From Deltaproteobacteria bacterium (GTDB taxonomy: Bacteria > SAR324 > NAC60-12), in the NCBI GenBank assembly GCA_011522845.1, contig WTIF01000164.1, positions 1-35,869 on the forward strand: DNA of 35,869 bases. The letters run 5' to 3'. Position numbers and translations under genes: made by a program. Positions 8,917 to 18,444 of this stretch are shown here, piece by piece. The notes beneath the pieces were generated by a model. The model searched no databases. It saw only the letters and a list, made by a program, of their open reading frames with translations, and had not been told where the DNA came from. Numbering within the stretch: the stretch's first letter is position 1; each line of letters starts with the position of its first letter.

Positions 8917-9327
8917 ATGCCAATCAGAGGTCGATATCTTGCATACGGTGCCCATCAACCCAAGGGATTTAGCCTGATTGAGGTGATGATCGTTGTTGCG
9001 ATCATCGGCATTCTTGCAACCCTGGCTTATCCCAGCCTGGAAGGCTATCTGCAACGAGCCAAGCAAAGCGAAGTCAAGACCAATTTAGCAGCAATCCATA
9101 CGGCAGAAAAACTCTATCATGCCAGTAATGGAAGCTACACCGATGACTTCGCAGCTCTTGGAGTCGGCATTGCAGACGATGCCATTTATAGCTACGGCAT
9201 CACGGCCACCGCCAGTACCTTCACCGCCACGGCAACTGCCAACCTGGATGACGATGCAACTGAAGACACCTGGACCATCAACCAAGACAAGCAATTGGTA
9301 CAAACCACAGACGACCTCGCTGACTAA
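8917..9327 (+). CDS. Type IV pilin-like / pseudopilin protein
   Basis: The 136-residue protein has a class III prepilin signal: a 17-residue leader ending in KG, cleaved by prepilin peptidase before [16 protein letters not shown], with Glu at mature position 5. The hydrophobic N-terminal helix continues to [20 protein letters not shown]. The C-terminal half is a small Thr/Ala/Asp-rich domain ([18 protein letters not shown]) without the usual cysteine pair. I chose the ATG at 8917 over the upstream GTG at 8911 because GAGGTG overlaps the nuoN stop at good spacing. It could be a minor pilin or a type II secretion pseudopilin. No pilus assembly gene is present in the window to decide. Translational coupling with nuoN looks likely. 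Confidence 0.85.
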   Translation: MPIRGRYLAYGAHQPKGFSLIEVMIVVAIIGILATLAYPSLEGYLQRAKQSEVKTNLAAIHTAEKLYHASNGSYTDDFAALGVGIADDAIYSYGITATASTFTATATANLDDDATEDTWTINQDKQLVQTTDDLAD

Positions 9328-10699
9328 TTTTTTATTTCTCCTGTCACTACCGCTACTGCTCTCTGGCTGTCTGGCAAAAACTGTCTACTACTCCGATCCA
9401 CCCAATTCCGAAGCACTACTGCGCACGTCTGCCTTCTCACTAGAGCGTTTCACAGGACGTCAAGCCGGTTTGTTTCGTGATATATTTATTCAAGAAGTCT
9501 ATCGAATCCCTAATTTTGACTATCTGGATGAAGTAAGCGAGACACAACGCGAATACACCGCCCTGGTTGCAGCAGAGGTTGAAATTTTTTCTGTCCGTGA
9601 TGAAGAAGAGACTCGTGGGAATACCAGAATTAATCTACGATCGCGAAATGTGATGGTTCAGGAGCCTGGTCAAGAAATCGCGATCCCCCGACAGGCTTTT
9701 GAGTTCGAAGAAATTCCCTTCAGTGAACGGGTGATGCATCGCACCTTGGATTTGGAGATTCACTTCTCTTTCCTAAACGCTGGGAGCCGACAAGAGCTGT
9801 ACCAGGGAAATGAAAAGATTTCTTTTCAGCAGAGTTACGTAGGAGAAGCAGAGATTTTAGCAATGCCTCCTGCTGACAGCGAAATGATGCGGCTTGGGCG
9901 CTTGCTTGTGCAGCGTATGTTGGATCGACTGAATCCTGTGCAAAAAAATCGCACTCTTGAACTGGAGGTCGGCACCTCTCCTTTGCCTTGGAGTGGTGAT
10001 ACTGTGGACTTGGGGCATCCGGGAATCCTGCAGGCTAACCGCTATGCTGTCAGTGGAGATTATGACCGTGCGCTGAAAGGCTGGAGTTACGTTGTCTTTG
10101 AGCCTGTATCCTTTGGCGAATCCGAACGTTTCACCTTCGGTAGTGAACTCTACACACGATTACGCCAGGCAAGATTACCCCAAGATACGCTCAAAGCTCT
10201 ATTGCGCTTGTATGGAAAATCCTATTCACTGAAAGAGATAGATCCTGTACTGATTGCCCTGCTAGAACGTCAGGACTTTCAGCGCTACAGCGCGATCATC
10301 AAGTTCTACGCCCGCACCTCGCGGCCTCAAGATGGCCAGAATCTAGCGGCTGCACACTTCAACTTGGGCTCTGTGTATCGATTGCAGCAACGGTGGTCAT
10401 TGGCAGCTTATCATTTTGCACAAGCCAACGCCTATCAGCCAGGAATCAAGTATGCGCAAGCCTGGACCGACATGCAAATAGCCGCTGGCAGCTACAATCC
10501 ACTGGATAATTTGGCAGAAAATACTATCGAAGCCGCAGGGACTACATCGCCACCTGAAGATGCCTTGGTGCAGCCTCGTGCTGCCAGCGCTATCATTCAG
10601 CCTGCCAGCCAACCTGCAGAAATGGAGCCCACTCGTATTGAACCAGTGGAACTGCCCTTTCTTTCTGAAGATCCTGAATTTGGTTTGGAAATCAATTAA
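9254..10699 (+). CDS. Predicted outer-membrane or periplasmic lipoprotein with TPR-like C-terminal half
   Basis: A hydrophobic stretch ending in LPLLLSGC forms a clear lipobox, with Cys39 as the predicted lipid-modified residue. The start is uncertain. The ORF track begins at 9119 inside the pilin gene, and no good start follows the pilin stop. ATG 9254 gives a Lys-containing n-region with a weak GGA upstream, and CTG 9320 would leave no positive charge. The N-terminal part (residues ~50-240) is an unrecognised beta-rich domain ([26 protein letters not shown]) that loosely recalls CsgG/LPP20-type envelope proteins. Residues ~260-420 are helical and TPR-like ([24 protein letters not shown]). 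The strongly Pro/Glu-rich tail is probably disordered. The FlgT-like gene follows 17 bases later, which implies joint function. Confidence 0.75.
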   Translation: MQLKTPGPSTKTSNWYKPQTTSLTNFLFLLSLPLLLSGCLAKTVYYSDPPNSEALLRTSAFSLERFTGRQAGLFRDIFIQEVYRIPNFDYLDEVSETQREYTALVAAEVEIFSVRDEEETRGNTRINLRSRNVMVQEPGQEIAIPRQAFEFEEIPFSERVMHRTLDLEIHFSFLNAGSRQELYQGNEKISFQQSYVGEAEILAMPPADSEMMRLGRLLVQRMLDRLNPVQKNRTLELEVGTSPLPWSGDTVDLGHPGILQANRYAVSGDYDRALKGWSYVVFEPVSFGESERFTFGSELYTRLRQARLPQDTLKALLRLYGKSYSLKEIDPVLIALLERQDFQRYSAIIKFYARTSRPQDGQNLAAAHFNLGSVYRLQQRWSLAAYHFAQANAYQPGIKYAQAWTDMQIAAGSYNPLDNLAENTIEAAGTTSPPEDALVQPRAASAIIQPASQPAEMEPTRIEPVELPFLSEDPEFGLEIN

Positions 10700-10716
10700 A
10701 TCATCCAAGGAGGAAT

Positions 10717-11922
10717 ATGCGTTACCTGATCCTGTTACTGATAGCGACTCTATGTACGAATTTTACGGCATTGGCACGCGAAATCACAGTGACTGGAGTG
10801 GCAACGATTTATGACGAAAATATTGGTGGTGCACGAACTCAGGCCTTGAAAAACGCACAGCGTGAGGCTGTTGAGCAGGGCGTTGGGGCCTATGTTGATG
10901 CAACAACGCTGACCCAGAATTTTGAGGTCATCCGTGATGAAATCTTCAGTGCTAGTCAAGGATTCATCAGGGAATTTCAAGTCTTGCGTGAAGGGCGCTC
11001 CAGTGGGGGGTCAGCCTACGAAGTGGTGATCCGAGCAGATGTCCAGGATAGCCGAATTGTTGATACTCTGACGGCACTCCGGGTGTTGCACCAGAAAATG
11101 GGCAACAAGCGTGTGATGATCGTGTATGCGCCAACCGATCCGAATGCTTTACCCCGCGACATTGGGCCTGTTAGCACAACCTTGTCTGTGATTCGAGATG
11201 AATTCAACCGCATGGGCTTTCGTGTTTTCAATGAGCAGGCGATGGAAGAGGTTTACCGGACGATTGAACAAGCTGCATTGGTAGATCGCCCCGTAGACAA
11301 CCTGATTGCCCTAGCGTTGGATCAGCAGGCGGAAATCCTCGTACGCTTTGAACTAGTCGGTGGCAAACGAGATCAGCGGGGTGGTGTATTCTATGCGACC
11401 AAGGCGACCGTGAGACTCAGTGTCTACGATGCGAACACAGGCCGACAAATTGCTGACGTAGTCACTTATGGTAAGGAACTCTCCGCTAACCGGCCTGGTT
11501 CCTACGACTGGTTCAACATGCTGGGCAAGGCAGGCACTCGAGCTGGTAAAGATGCTGCTCAGGAAGCTATTGATCGAGTGCTGTCCTACTACCAGAGCAT
11601 TGGCGATATCGGCAACGCCTATCTGCTGGTCTTCCGAAATTACAGTATCGAGGAAGAAGATATGATCCTCGACTATCTTGAAAACACTCCGGGATACCAG
11701 CAACTCAGCGAACTCAAAAACACGAATCGCTACATTGAGATCGAGCTATTCTCTTCTGAGGACAAAAGCCGGCTACGACGTCAGATGCGCCGTGATTTAC
11801 AAGAGAGGAATATTCCTCTGGTAGCCCAAGAAGCTACGGGTAACCGCATCGTCTTCCTCAATCCTCGAGCCCCCGCCATCGAAGAAGTAGCTGCACCAGA
11901 GCAGTTGGAAGTACGCCAGTAG
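10717..11922 (+). CDS. Exported protein with FlgT-N-like domain
   Basis: The 401-residue protein has a signal peptide (RYLILLLIATLCTNFTALA) and a strong AAGGAGGA six bases before ATG. Residues ~22-115 (ITVTGVATIYDENIGGARTQALKNAQREAVEQGVG ... GSAYEVVIRADV) match the N-terminal domain of FlgT and related LPP20-like proteins, which binds in the periplasm near the flagellar basal body in Vibrio. A second alpha/beta domain follows (RVMIVYAPTD, AEILVRFELVGG, ATVRLSVYDANTGRQIADV), similar to the middle region of FlgT or CsgG-type proteins. The C-terminal ~100 residues are unassigned. No flagellar gene is nearby, so I call it only FlgT-like. It shares a transcript with the preceding lipoprotein. Confidence 0.8.
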   Translation: MRYLILLLIATLCTNFTALAREITVTGVATIYDENIGGARTQALKNAQREAVEQGVGAYVDATTLTQNFEVIRDEIFSASQGFIREFQVLREGRSSGGSAYEVVIRADVQDSRIVDTLTALRVLHQKMGNKRVMIVYAPTDPNALPRDIGPVSTTLSVIRDEFNRMGFRVFNEQAMEEVYRTIEQAALVDRPVDNLIALALDQQAEILVRFELVGGKRDQRGGVFYATKATVRLSVYDANTGRQIADVVTYGKELSANRPGSYDWFNMLGKAGTRAGKDAAQEAIDRVLSYYQSIGDIGNAYLLVFRNYSIEEEDMILDYLENTPGYQQLSELKNTNRYIEIELFSSEDKSRLRRQMRRDLQERNIPLVAQEATGNRIVFLNPRAPAIEEVAAPEQLEVRQ

Positions 11923-12036
11923 CTCACCCTATCTTCATTTTGATCGATTTCCTTCTGAATGAGGCGGTAGGGATTTTAGTTTGCAACATCAATCCAGTCC
12001 GCCTAGTTTTTCCCTCATCATCTACAAGCTTTACTC

Positions 12037-12058
12037 ACCGGACTTCGCTATGTCCGGT
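12037..12058 (+). promoter_or_regulatory. Hairpin in the lpdA leader
   Basis: ACCGGAC (12037-12043) and GTCCGGT (12052-12058) form a perfect 7-bp stem around an 8-base loop, 32 bases before the lpdA start. No T-run follows directly, so it may be an operator or RNA leader element more than a terminator. Confidence 0.35.
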
Positions 12059-12090
12059 CATCCACTTTTCTTAGACTTTCTGGAGAACTC

Positions 12091-13494
12091 ATGAGCCAAT
12101 TTGATGTCGTTGTGATTGGCGCAGGACCTGGTGGCTATGTCGCTGCAATTCGTTCATCGCAGCTCGGACTGAAAACTGCCCTGATCGAAAAATCATCCAC
12201 CCTTGGGGGAACCTGCCTCAATGTGGGCTGCATTCCTTCCAAGGCCCTTCTCGATTCAACCGAGCACTACTACAACGCCAAAAATCACTTTGCGACCCAT
12301 GGAATCGATGTCTCAGGACTGAGCCTCAACTGGGACAACATGAAGAAGCGCAAAGACGAGGTAGTTTCTCAGACTTGTGACGGTGTGATGTATCTGATGA
12401 ACAAGAATCAAATCGAGGTGTACCAAGGCCATGGCAGCTTTGTGGATGCCAATACAATTCAAGTTCGCAAGGCAGATGGCGGTACAGAAAATATTCAGAC
12501 GAAAAACACCATCATTGCCACTGGTTCTGAGCCTTCTTCACTGCCCAATGTGCCAATCGACGGTAAACGTATTATCACCTCTACTGAGGCGTTGTCCTTG
12601 CCCAGCGTCCCGGAAACTATGCTCGTGATTGGTGGAGGAATCATTGGTTTGGAAATGGGTTCTGTCTACGCTCGCATGGGTACCAAGGTCGCTGTGATTG
12701 AATTCATGGATCGCCTGATTCCCACCATGGATCTCTCACTGGGTAAGGAAATGCAGAGAATTCTGCGTAAGCTCGGCATCAAGTTTCACCTGAACCACGC
12801 TGTCCAGCAGGCTGTTGCCAGTGATGACAAGGTCGTGGTGACTGCCAAGAATAAAAAGGGTGAAGAAGTGAGCTTTGAGGGTGAATACTGCCTGGTCGCT
12901 GTCGGGCGTAAACCCTTCACAAACAGCTTGGGCCTCGATAAGATCGGCCTGCAAACCGATGAGCGAGGTAGAATCCCTGTCAACGATCAGCTACAGACCA
13001 CCGTACCCGGAGTTTATGGGATTGGTGACGTTATCCGTGGAGCAATGCTGGCACACAAAGCAGAGGAAGAGGGAGTGTTCGCCGCAGAAGTCATTGCTGG
13101 ACAGCGTCCCCACATGAACTATCGGGCAATTCCCAGCGTGCTCTATACCTGGCCAGAAGCCGCAGGTGTTGGCTACACAGAGCAGGAGTTGCAGGAGGCC
13201 GGACGAAGCTTCAAAATTGGTTCCTTCCCATTTAAAGCCTTGGGACGTGCCCGGGCAGCGATGGAAACTGATGGGTTGGTCAAGGTGATTGCTGATCAGG
13301 AAACCGATGAAGTGCTCGGTATCCACATGGTTGGAGCCCGGATCGCAGACCTGATTGCAGAGGCTGTCGTAGCTTTTGAATATCGTTGCAGTGCAGAGGA
13401 TATTGCAAGAATGTCCCACGCTCACCCAACCTTTGCAGAAGCGATCAAGGAAGCTGCTCTGGATGCCACAGACAAGCGAGCGATCCATATTTGA
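12091..13494 (+). CDS. lpdA: Dihydrolipoyl dehydrogenase
   Basis: This 467-residue FAD enzyme reoxidises dihydrolipoamide to lipoamide with NAD+, serving 2-oxo acid dehydrogenases or the glycine cleavage system in the cytoplasm. The FAD motif GAGPGGYVAAI starts the protein. The redox-active disulfide sits in GGTCLNVGCIPSK, the NAD motif is VIGGGIIGLEMGSVYARMG near residue 180, and the C-terminal active-site block is HAHPTFAEAIKEA with the catalytic His and Glu. Length and order are typical. GGAGAA lies upstream of ATG. No E1, E2 or Gcv gene is adjacent, so its partner complex is elsewhere. A hairpin separates it from the TPR-CHAT gene. Confidence 0.96.
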   Translation: MSQFDVVVIGAGPGGYVAAIRSSQLGLKTALIEKSSTLGGTCLNVGCIPSKALLDSTEHYYNAKNHFATHGIDVSGLSLNWDNMKKRKDEVVSQTCDGVMYLMNKNQIEVYQGHGSFVDANTIQVRKADGGTENIQTKNTIIATGSEPSSLPNVPIDGKRIITSTEALSLPSVPETMLVIGGGIIGLEMGSVYARMGTKVAVIEFMDRLIPTMDLSLGKEMQRILRKLGIKFHLNHAVQQAVASDDKVVVTAKNKKGEEVSFEGEYCLVAVGRKPFTNSLGLDKIGLQTDERGRIPVNDQLQTTVPGVYGIGDVIRGAMLAHKAEEEGVFAAEVIAGQRPHMNYRAIPSVLYTWPEAAGVGYTEQELQEAGRSFKIGSFPFKALGRARAAMETDGLVKVIADQETDEVLGIHMVGARIADLIAEAVVAFEYRCSAEDIARMSHAHPTFAEAIKEAALDATDKRAIHI

Positions 13495-13504
13495 TTGATT
13501 ATCC

Positions 13505-13524
13505 AGACGATCTTTTGGTCGTCT
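13505..13524 (+). terminator. Weak hairpin between lpdA and the TPR-CHAT gene
   Basis: AGACGATC and GGTCGTCT form an 8-bp stem with one G-T pair and a TTTT loop, ten bases after the lpdA stop. It is followed by TCCCCCTTTG, a poor U-tract. It may be a partial terminator or attenuator separating the two genes. Confidence 0.4.
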
Positions 13525-13561
13525 TCCCCCTTTGTCAAGAATGCCGGTTCAAGGAGGCCAA

Positions 13562-16500
13562 ATGCTGCTGTGCCAACGAGCCTTTATCGTGCTCTGTGCC
13601 AGTTATTTGCTGACCCATAGTTGGGCAATTGCACAAGAAAATGAGCAAAGTGAAAAAGCTCTGTCAGAGACCCAGAATGCATTACAGCAGGTTGAGGATG
13701 CGCTTCAGCGTACTGAATCCACAGTACAGGAGGCAGAAACCCAGGCTGCATCTGTACAGTCTGAACTACCAGACACTGCAGCCACTGAAGAGGCCACCAT
13801 TGATCCTGTTGAACTGGCTCGTGATTGGAAAAAAATCTTTGATCAGGCGATGCAGGAATATGAATTTGGAGAACTGGAAAACAGCCTGAACAAGGCTCTA
13901 CAAGCTCGTGAGTTAGCAGATCAACACTTCGGACTGCGAGATGAGCGAACCCTTCGGGCGTATTTACTCCAGGCACTGCTGTATGGAGAACTTGGAGAGC
14001 TGGAAATTGCCAATGAACTCTACCAGGAAACTCTGGTCATCGCCATGGAGCAGCAGGGAACCAACTCCAACATCGTGTTGCAGATTCTTGATCAGTACGG
14101 TGGATTCTTTGCCGAGTTGGGTGAATACGAAATGGCCGATGTCGTTTATGAAAAAGCCTATCTTTTATCTACTGAAGCCTTGGGAGCACAGGATCCCCGA
14201 ACCACTCTGCGCTTACAAACCTTGGCAAACAATGATGCGGAATTGCAGCGCTATGAACTGGCAGAGCAGCGCTTACAGGATGCTCAAGCAACCCTTGTGA
14301 CAGCAGTTGGGGCAGAAGCGTTACCCACAATCAATGTCTTGGAAGACCTAGCGCAGCTCTATCAGCGCCAAGGCAAATTACGTCCTGCTCTAGAACCACT
14401 GGAGCAGAGTTATGCCCTACGCACAAAGGTTCAGGGACCGGAGGAGACACAGACGCTGGAAACCAAGGAACGATTGGCAGAGTTGTATCGACAGTTGGGA
14501 CGTCTCGACGAAGCCGAGCCAATGTTCCTGGAAGTGATCGCAACAGCAGAGCAACTGCTTGGAATTGCAGATCCACTAGTCATCGACGCAAAAAGTCATC
14601 TTGCTCAACTCTACGAAAATACGAATAACTTTGTTGCATCCCTTCGCTATTACCAAGAAGTCTACGAAATCGACCAACAAATTCTTGGTGATGCCCATCC
14701 AAACACAGCAGGTGATCTGAACAATCTGGCTGGCATTTACCGTCGACTTGGCCAGTTGCAGCAATCTGAAGCCACCTATCGGCAGGCACTGCAAGCAATG
14801 AGCGCTGCACTTGGTGAAGGCGCACCTCAGACCATCTCTATCATGAACAACTTGGCTCTTGTTCTAGAAAGCCAAGGACTCTATGACGAAGCAGAACCAC
14901 TCTACCAGAAAGCACTAGCCCTTTCCCAAGTGGAGCAAGGTACAGAGCACCCAACCTCACTGGCGCTCAACAACAACATTGCCATGCTCTATGAAGCACA
15001 GGGAGACTTCAGCCGAGCGGAGCGGACCTATCAGCAAGTCATTGAGCTCAACAAGAAGGTCTTCGGTCCAACTCATCCAAATACGGTTGCCAGCATTAAC
15101 AACTTGGCCTACCTCTACCTGATTGACCAAAAACCAGAACAAGCAGAAACCAATTTTCTCGAAGCTTACGAAATCTGGAAGGAACTCTACGGAGAAAAGC
15201 ACCAGGACACACTCAAGGCGCTTAACAATAGTGGCCGAGTTCAAACACAACTTGGCGAACTGGACCAAGCAGAAGAAACTCTGATTCGCGCCCTTGAACT
15301 GCGTACTGAACTATTCGGAGGGCAGGAACATGAAGATGTGCTACGCAGTATGAATGATCTCGCCTTGCTCTACGCTGAACAAGGTCGTGAAGACGAGGCT
15401 TTGGAACTTTTCCAGGAAACACTTGAGCTACAAGGCCAAGTCCTTGGAGAATTGCATCCTTACACCTTCGAAACTTTGAATAATCTGGCCAATCTCCAAC
15501 AGGAGATGGGAGACCTGGATGATGCCTATGAAACACGGCAGCTGGGCTATCAGCGACGTAACGAATTTCTGAACCGAATCCTCTGGGTAGCTGGTGACAA
15601 TACTCGTCAGTCCTATATCAATCTCTATCGTCCTGAGTTAGATGCTTACATTCGGTTGCTGATTGAATTAGATGACGAACGCACTGCTCGAGATATTTTT
15701 GATATCAGCCTCCGGCGCAAGGGACTGCTACTGAAGATTACCAGTGAAACTCAGCAGGTAGTTCAGATGGCAGACTCTCCCGAGTTGCAAGTTATCACGG
15801 AAGAGTTAACCGCTGCCCGCAAGGAGTTGGCTGCCTTGACACTCTCTGGTCCTACTCCGGAAACTCGTAACAACTTTCCTCAGTTGATCAACGATCTCGA
15901 AAATAAGGTCAACAGCCTTCAACTACGTCTAGGAGAAGCGAGCGCTGTCTTTCGGCAGGCAATTCAGCAGGTCAGTGTTGAAGATGTGCTTGATGCTGTC
16001 GGTGAGGAACACGCACTGGCTGATTTTTTCGCCTATCGTGATGAAAATGATGAGTGGTCACTCTGTGTCATCATCCTGAATGATGGTGAACTCTATTTCT
16101 ACAATTACGAGGAAATGGAGCCATTCAAAGACATGATCATGGAGTTGCGTGACTACATGATGGACGTCACTGTCATTGAGGATGATATCAAACCGATTGC
16201 CCAGGAACTCTATGAACCCCTCTGGGATCCAATCACTGAATTCCTGGAAGACAAAGATTCGATCTTCCTGATCCCGGACAGCGTGCTGAATGTGTTGCCC
16301 TTTGACGCATTGGTTGATTTTGAGGACCAGTATCTGATTGAGACCCTGAATCTGCGGTTAATCAGTTCTGCTCGAGATTTGGTCATCGATCCGCTGGAAC
16401 CTGCTGAGGGCGATGTGCTCATCATTGCGGGCCCAGACTATGATTCCGATGAGATCAGCAACTCTCCAGAAGCTCGTATGGTTGCTTCCAGTAAGCGCTC

Positions 16501-17236
16501 GGCAACAGTAAACTCTGGCATTCGCATGGGTAACGGTCTGCGCGGACTAAACTTCAGTCCTCTTCCTGGAGCTGAGAAGGAAGGTGAAGTGATTGAAGAA
16601 GTTGTGGGCGACAAGGAGCGTAGTACAACCTTTGTCACTCGGGCTGCCGCTGAAGAGAAAGAGTTACGTAGTTACAATGCTGAGAAGGTTCCTGAAATTC
16701 TTCATATTGCGACTCATGGTTTTTTTCTGAAAGAACAGGAACGTCTGGCCAAGCGCATCATGGGCATGCAGCGTGGTAGTCAAAATCCAATCCCACCTCC
16801 AGCAGATAACCCCTTGTTACGCGCTGGCTTGGCCTTCGCCGGTTTGAATCCGAATGCTCCGCTGTTGGGTGAAATCGATACGGACAATGACGGAGTTTTG
16901 ACTGCGATGGAGGTACTCAGCCTAAACTTGACTGGTACTCGACTTGTCATTCTATCCGCTTGTGAGACGGGCCTCGGTGAGATTCATGAAGGTGAAGGGG
17001 TCTATGGTCTACGCCGCTCCTTTCAGGAAGCTGGTGTCGACTCCGTAATCAATTCCTTTTGGGAAGTCTCTGACGATGGTACTCAGCTTCTGATGACCAA
17101 GTTCTACGACAAATACCTGGATGGTATTCCCCCACGGGAAGCCATGCGAGAGGCTCGTCTTGAAATGGTCGAGGACTTCCGCTGGAGCAGCCCTTTCTAT
17201 TGGGGTGCTTTCGCCATGGTTGGTCGTCGCGAATAG
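13562..17236 (+). CDS. Exported TPR-CHAT protein (caspase-like peptidase family) with an EF-hand-like loop
   Basis: I chose ATG 13562 (1224 residues) because AAGGAGG lies 4 bases upstream. The TTG of the ORF track would bury this site. A signal peptide ends near HSWAIAQ, so the protein is exported. A coiled Gln/Glu-rich segment (residues ~25-85) precedes about twelve kinesin-light-chain-type TPR units (~100-670; LNNLAxLYxxQGxxxEAE pattern), then a helical linker and a C-terminal CHAT domain (~820-1224). The CHAT dyad is intact: His1052 in HIATHGFF and Cys1134 in LSACETGLG. Between them DTDNDGVLTAME (1106-1117) fits the 12-residue EF-hand loop exactly. CHAT proteins are caspase/separase-like, and most described ones are cytoplasmic. 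The target is unknown. Confidence 0.9.
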   Translation: MLLCQRAFIVLCASYLLTHSWAIAQENEQSEKALSETQNALQQVEDALQRTESTVQEAETQAASVQSELPDTAATEEATIDPVELARDWKKIFDQAMQEYEFGELENSLNKALQARELADQHFGLRDERTLRAYLLQALLYGELGELEIANELYQETLVIAMEQQGTNSNIVLQILDQYGGFFAELGEYEMADVVYEKAYLLSTEALGAQDPRTTLRLQTLANNDAELQRYELAEQRLQDAQATLVTAVGAEALPTINVLEDLAQLYQRQGKLRPALEPLEQSYALRTKVQGPEETQTLETKERLAELYRQLGRLDEAEPMFLEVIATAEQLLGIADPLVIDAKSHLAQLYENTNNFVASLRYYQEVYEIDQQILGDAHPNTAGDLNNLAGIYRRLGQLQQSEATYRQALQAMSAALGEGAPQTISIMNNLALVLESQGLYDEAEPLYQKALALSQVEQGTEHPTSLALNNNIAMLYEAQGDFSRAERTYQQVIELNKKVFGPTHPNTVASINNLAYLYLIDQKPEQAETNFLEAYEIWKELYGEKHQDTLKALNNSGRVQTQLGELDQAEETLIRALELRTELFGGQEHEDVLRSMNDLALLYAEQGREDEALELFQETLELQGQVLGELHPYTFETLNNLANLQQEMGDLDDAYETRQLGYQRRNEFLNRILWVAGDNTRQSYINLYRPELDAYIRLLIELDDERTARDIFDISLRRKGLLLKITSETQQVVQMADSPELQVITEELTAARKELAALTLSGPTPETRNNFPQLINDLENKVNSLQLRLGEASAVFRQAIQQVSVEDVLDAVGEEHALADFFAYRDENDEWSLCVIILNDGELYFYNYEEMEPFKDMIMELRDYMMDVTVIEDDIKPIAQELYEPLWDPITEFLEDKDSIFLIPDSVLNVLPFDALVDFEDQYLIETLNLRLISSARDLVIDPLEPAEGDVLIIAGPDYDSDEISNSPEARMVASSKRSATVNSGIRMGNGLRGLNFSPLPGAEKEGEVIEEVVGDKERSTTFVTRAAAEEKELRSYNAEKVPEILHIATHGFFLKEQERLAKRIMGMQRGSQNPIPPPADNPLLRAGLAFAGLNPNAPLLGEIDTDNDGVLTAMEVLSLNLTGTRLVILSACETGLGEIHEGEGVYGLRRSFQEAGVDSVINSFWEVSDDGTQLLMTKFYDKYLDGIPPREAMREARLEMVEDFRWSSPFYWGAFAMVGRRE

Positions 17237-17251
17237 CTCGTCACTTCTAAT

Positions 17252-17280
17252 ACAGGGAGTACCCTCCACTCCCTGTTTTT
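17252..17280 (+). terminator. Rho-independent terminator after the TPR-CHAT gene
   Basis: ACAGGGAGT (17252-17260) and ACTCCCTGT (17268-17276) form a perfect 9-bp stem with a 7-base loop, followed by TTTT. It begins 16 bases after the stop codon and should end the TPR-CHAT transcript. Confidence 0.85.
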
Positions 17281-17433
17281 CTCTTCTCAGTCGGCCTCCT
17301 CAGACTCCTGTTGTCATCTTCTACAGTTCACACATCCTGCGACAAAAGGCCAAAAACTTGCTCAAAATGTTGCTGGAAACAGGCAATCCTGTGATTGTCT
17401 GAAGGCATCGCTCAATCATCACTTGGAATCGTA

Positions 17434-18444
17434 ATGCTGCGCTGGATTGGGAGGATATTGCTACTGGGGCTGATTTCCTTTTTGGGACTAAGCTACTGGA
17501 AACTGGAGCAAATTCGTCAACCCATCAAACCTGAAGAAATCCCACGTTGGCAAGTTCGTGAACTTGATACCGAGCAGTGGGAAATCCAATCTATCAGCGA
17601 TCCTGAACGAAAAACCATTGCCTGGTTTCGAGGAAATCCCCGAGGCCTGCGTTGTGACACTTCCATACTACTCACCGGAGTGAAGCAGGGTAAGAATCTG
17701 CTGGATGGAAGCGCTGTCCTCAATGATCCAGCCAACACTGTAGCGATGGAGCACCCGATTCGGGAGTATGTCAGTAAACAGGTCTGGCTGAGCTATGGGG
17801 CTGCTGAATGGTGGAATGTAGGAGAGTTGATTCGTCTGGAAATGCTCCATACTCTTGGTGCCTTACAAGCGCTGCTTCGTCATACCAACGGCTCTCTAGA
17901 CGGAGATGCTCGCTTCACAGAGCAAGTCGTGCTAGCTGGAGGTAGCTTTGGCGCTCCCTTCACTGCGGCTCTCGCCAGCTTGGAGAATGAGAACGTTTCG
18001 GGACTATTGCTGATTTATGCGTTCACAGATTTTGAAGGACTCTTTAACCGTGAGTTTGTCCGTCAAGGCCGCATTCATTACAAAATGCCTTCGGAACCGG
18101 AAGGACTGGTCGCTTGGAGTAAGGATCTTGGACTACGAGCGCTGGCAGGCAGCCTTGCCTGGTTCCTCTCAACGCTTTTAGAATACGGTGAAATGGAAGC
18201 CTATCTACCCAATATTCGGAATACTCCCATCCACTTCATCAATGGTCGTGACGACCGCCTTGCCCCGCAAGCCTCCTACGATCTACTCTGGAGTGCTGCA
18301 CCAGAACCAAAGTCTGAACTCTGGCTGCCAGGAGACCACATCAATCCTGGAGATCCTGTGGCGCTGCTGCAGGTCTCTGAATATATGTACGAATGGGGGA
18401 AGGCTCAAGGTCTGCGAGATTGTGAGGAATTCGACTCCCAATGA
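17434..18444 (+). CDS. Membrane-anchored alpha/beta hydrolase-fold protein
   Basis: The product is about 336 residues from ATG 17434. The ORF track uses a TTG at 17395 that adds 13 residues before the natural N-terminus. The N-terminal segment MLRWIGRILLLGLISFLGLSYW is an uncleaved signal anchor or signal peptide. The hydrolase triad is readable: the nucleophile elbow GGSFG (Ser171), an Asp in NGRDDRLAP (273 or 274) and His302 in PGDHINPGDP. The family includes esterases, lipases and peptidases, and nothing here fixes the substrate. It follows the CHAT terminator by about 150 bases and so probably has its own promoter. Its stop codon abuts that of the convergent next gene. Confidence 0.8.
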   Translation: MLRWIGRILLLGLISFLGLSYWKLEQIRQPIKPEEIPRWQVRELDTEQWEIQSISDPERKTIAWFRGNPRGLRCDTSILLTGVKQGKNLLDGSAVLNDPANTVAMEHPIREYVSKQVWLSYGAAEWWNVGELIRLEMLHTLGALQALLRHTNGSLDGDARFTEQVVLAGGSFGAPFTAALASLENENVSGLLLIYAFTDFEGLFNREFVRQGRIHYKMPSEPEGLVAWSKDLGLRALAGSLAWFLSTLLEYGEMEAYLPNIRNTPIHFINGRDDRLAPQASYDLLWSAAPEPKSELWLPGDHINPGDPVALLQVSEYMYEWGKAQGLRDCEEFDSQ

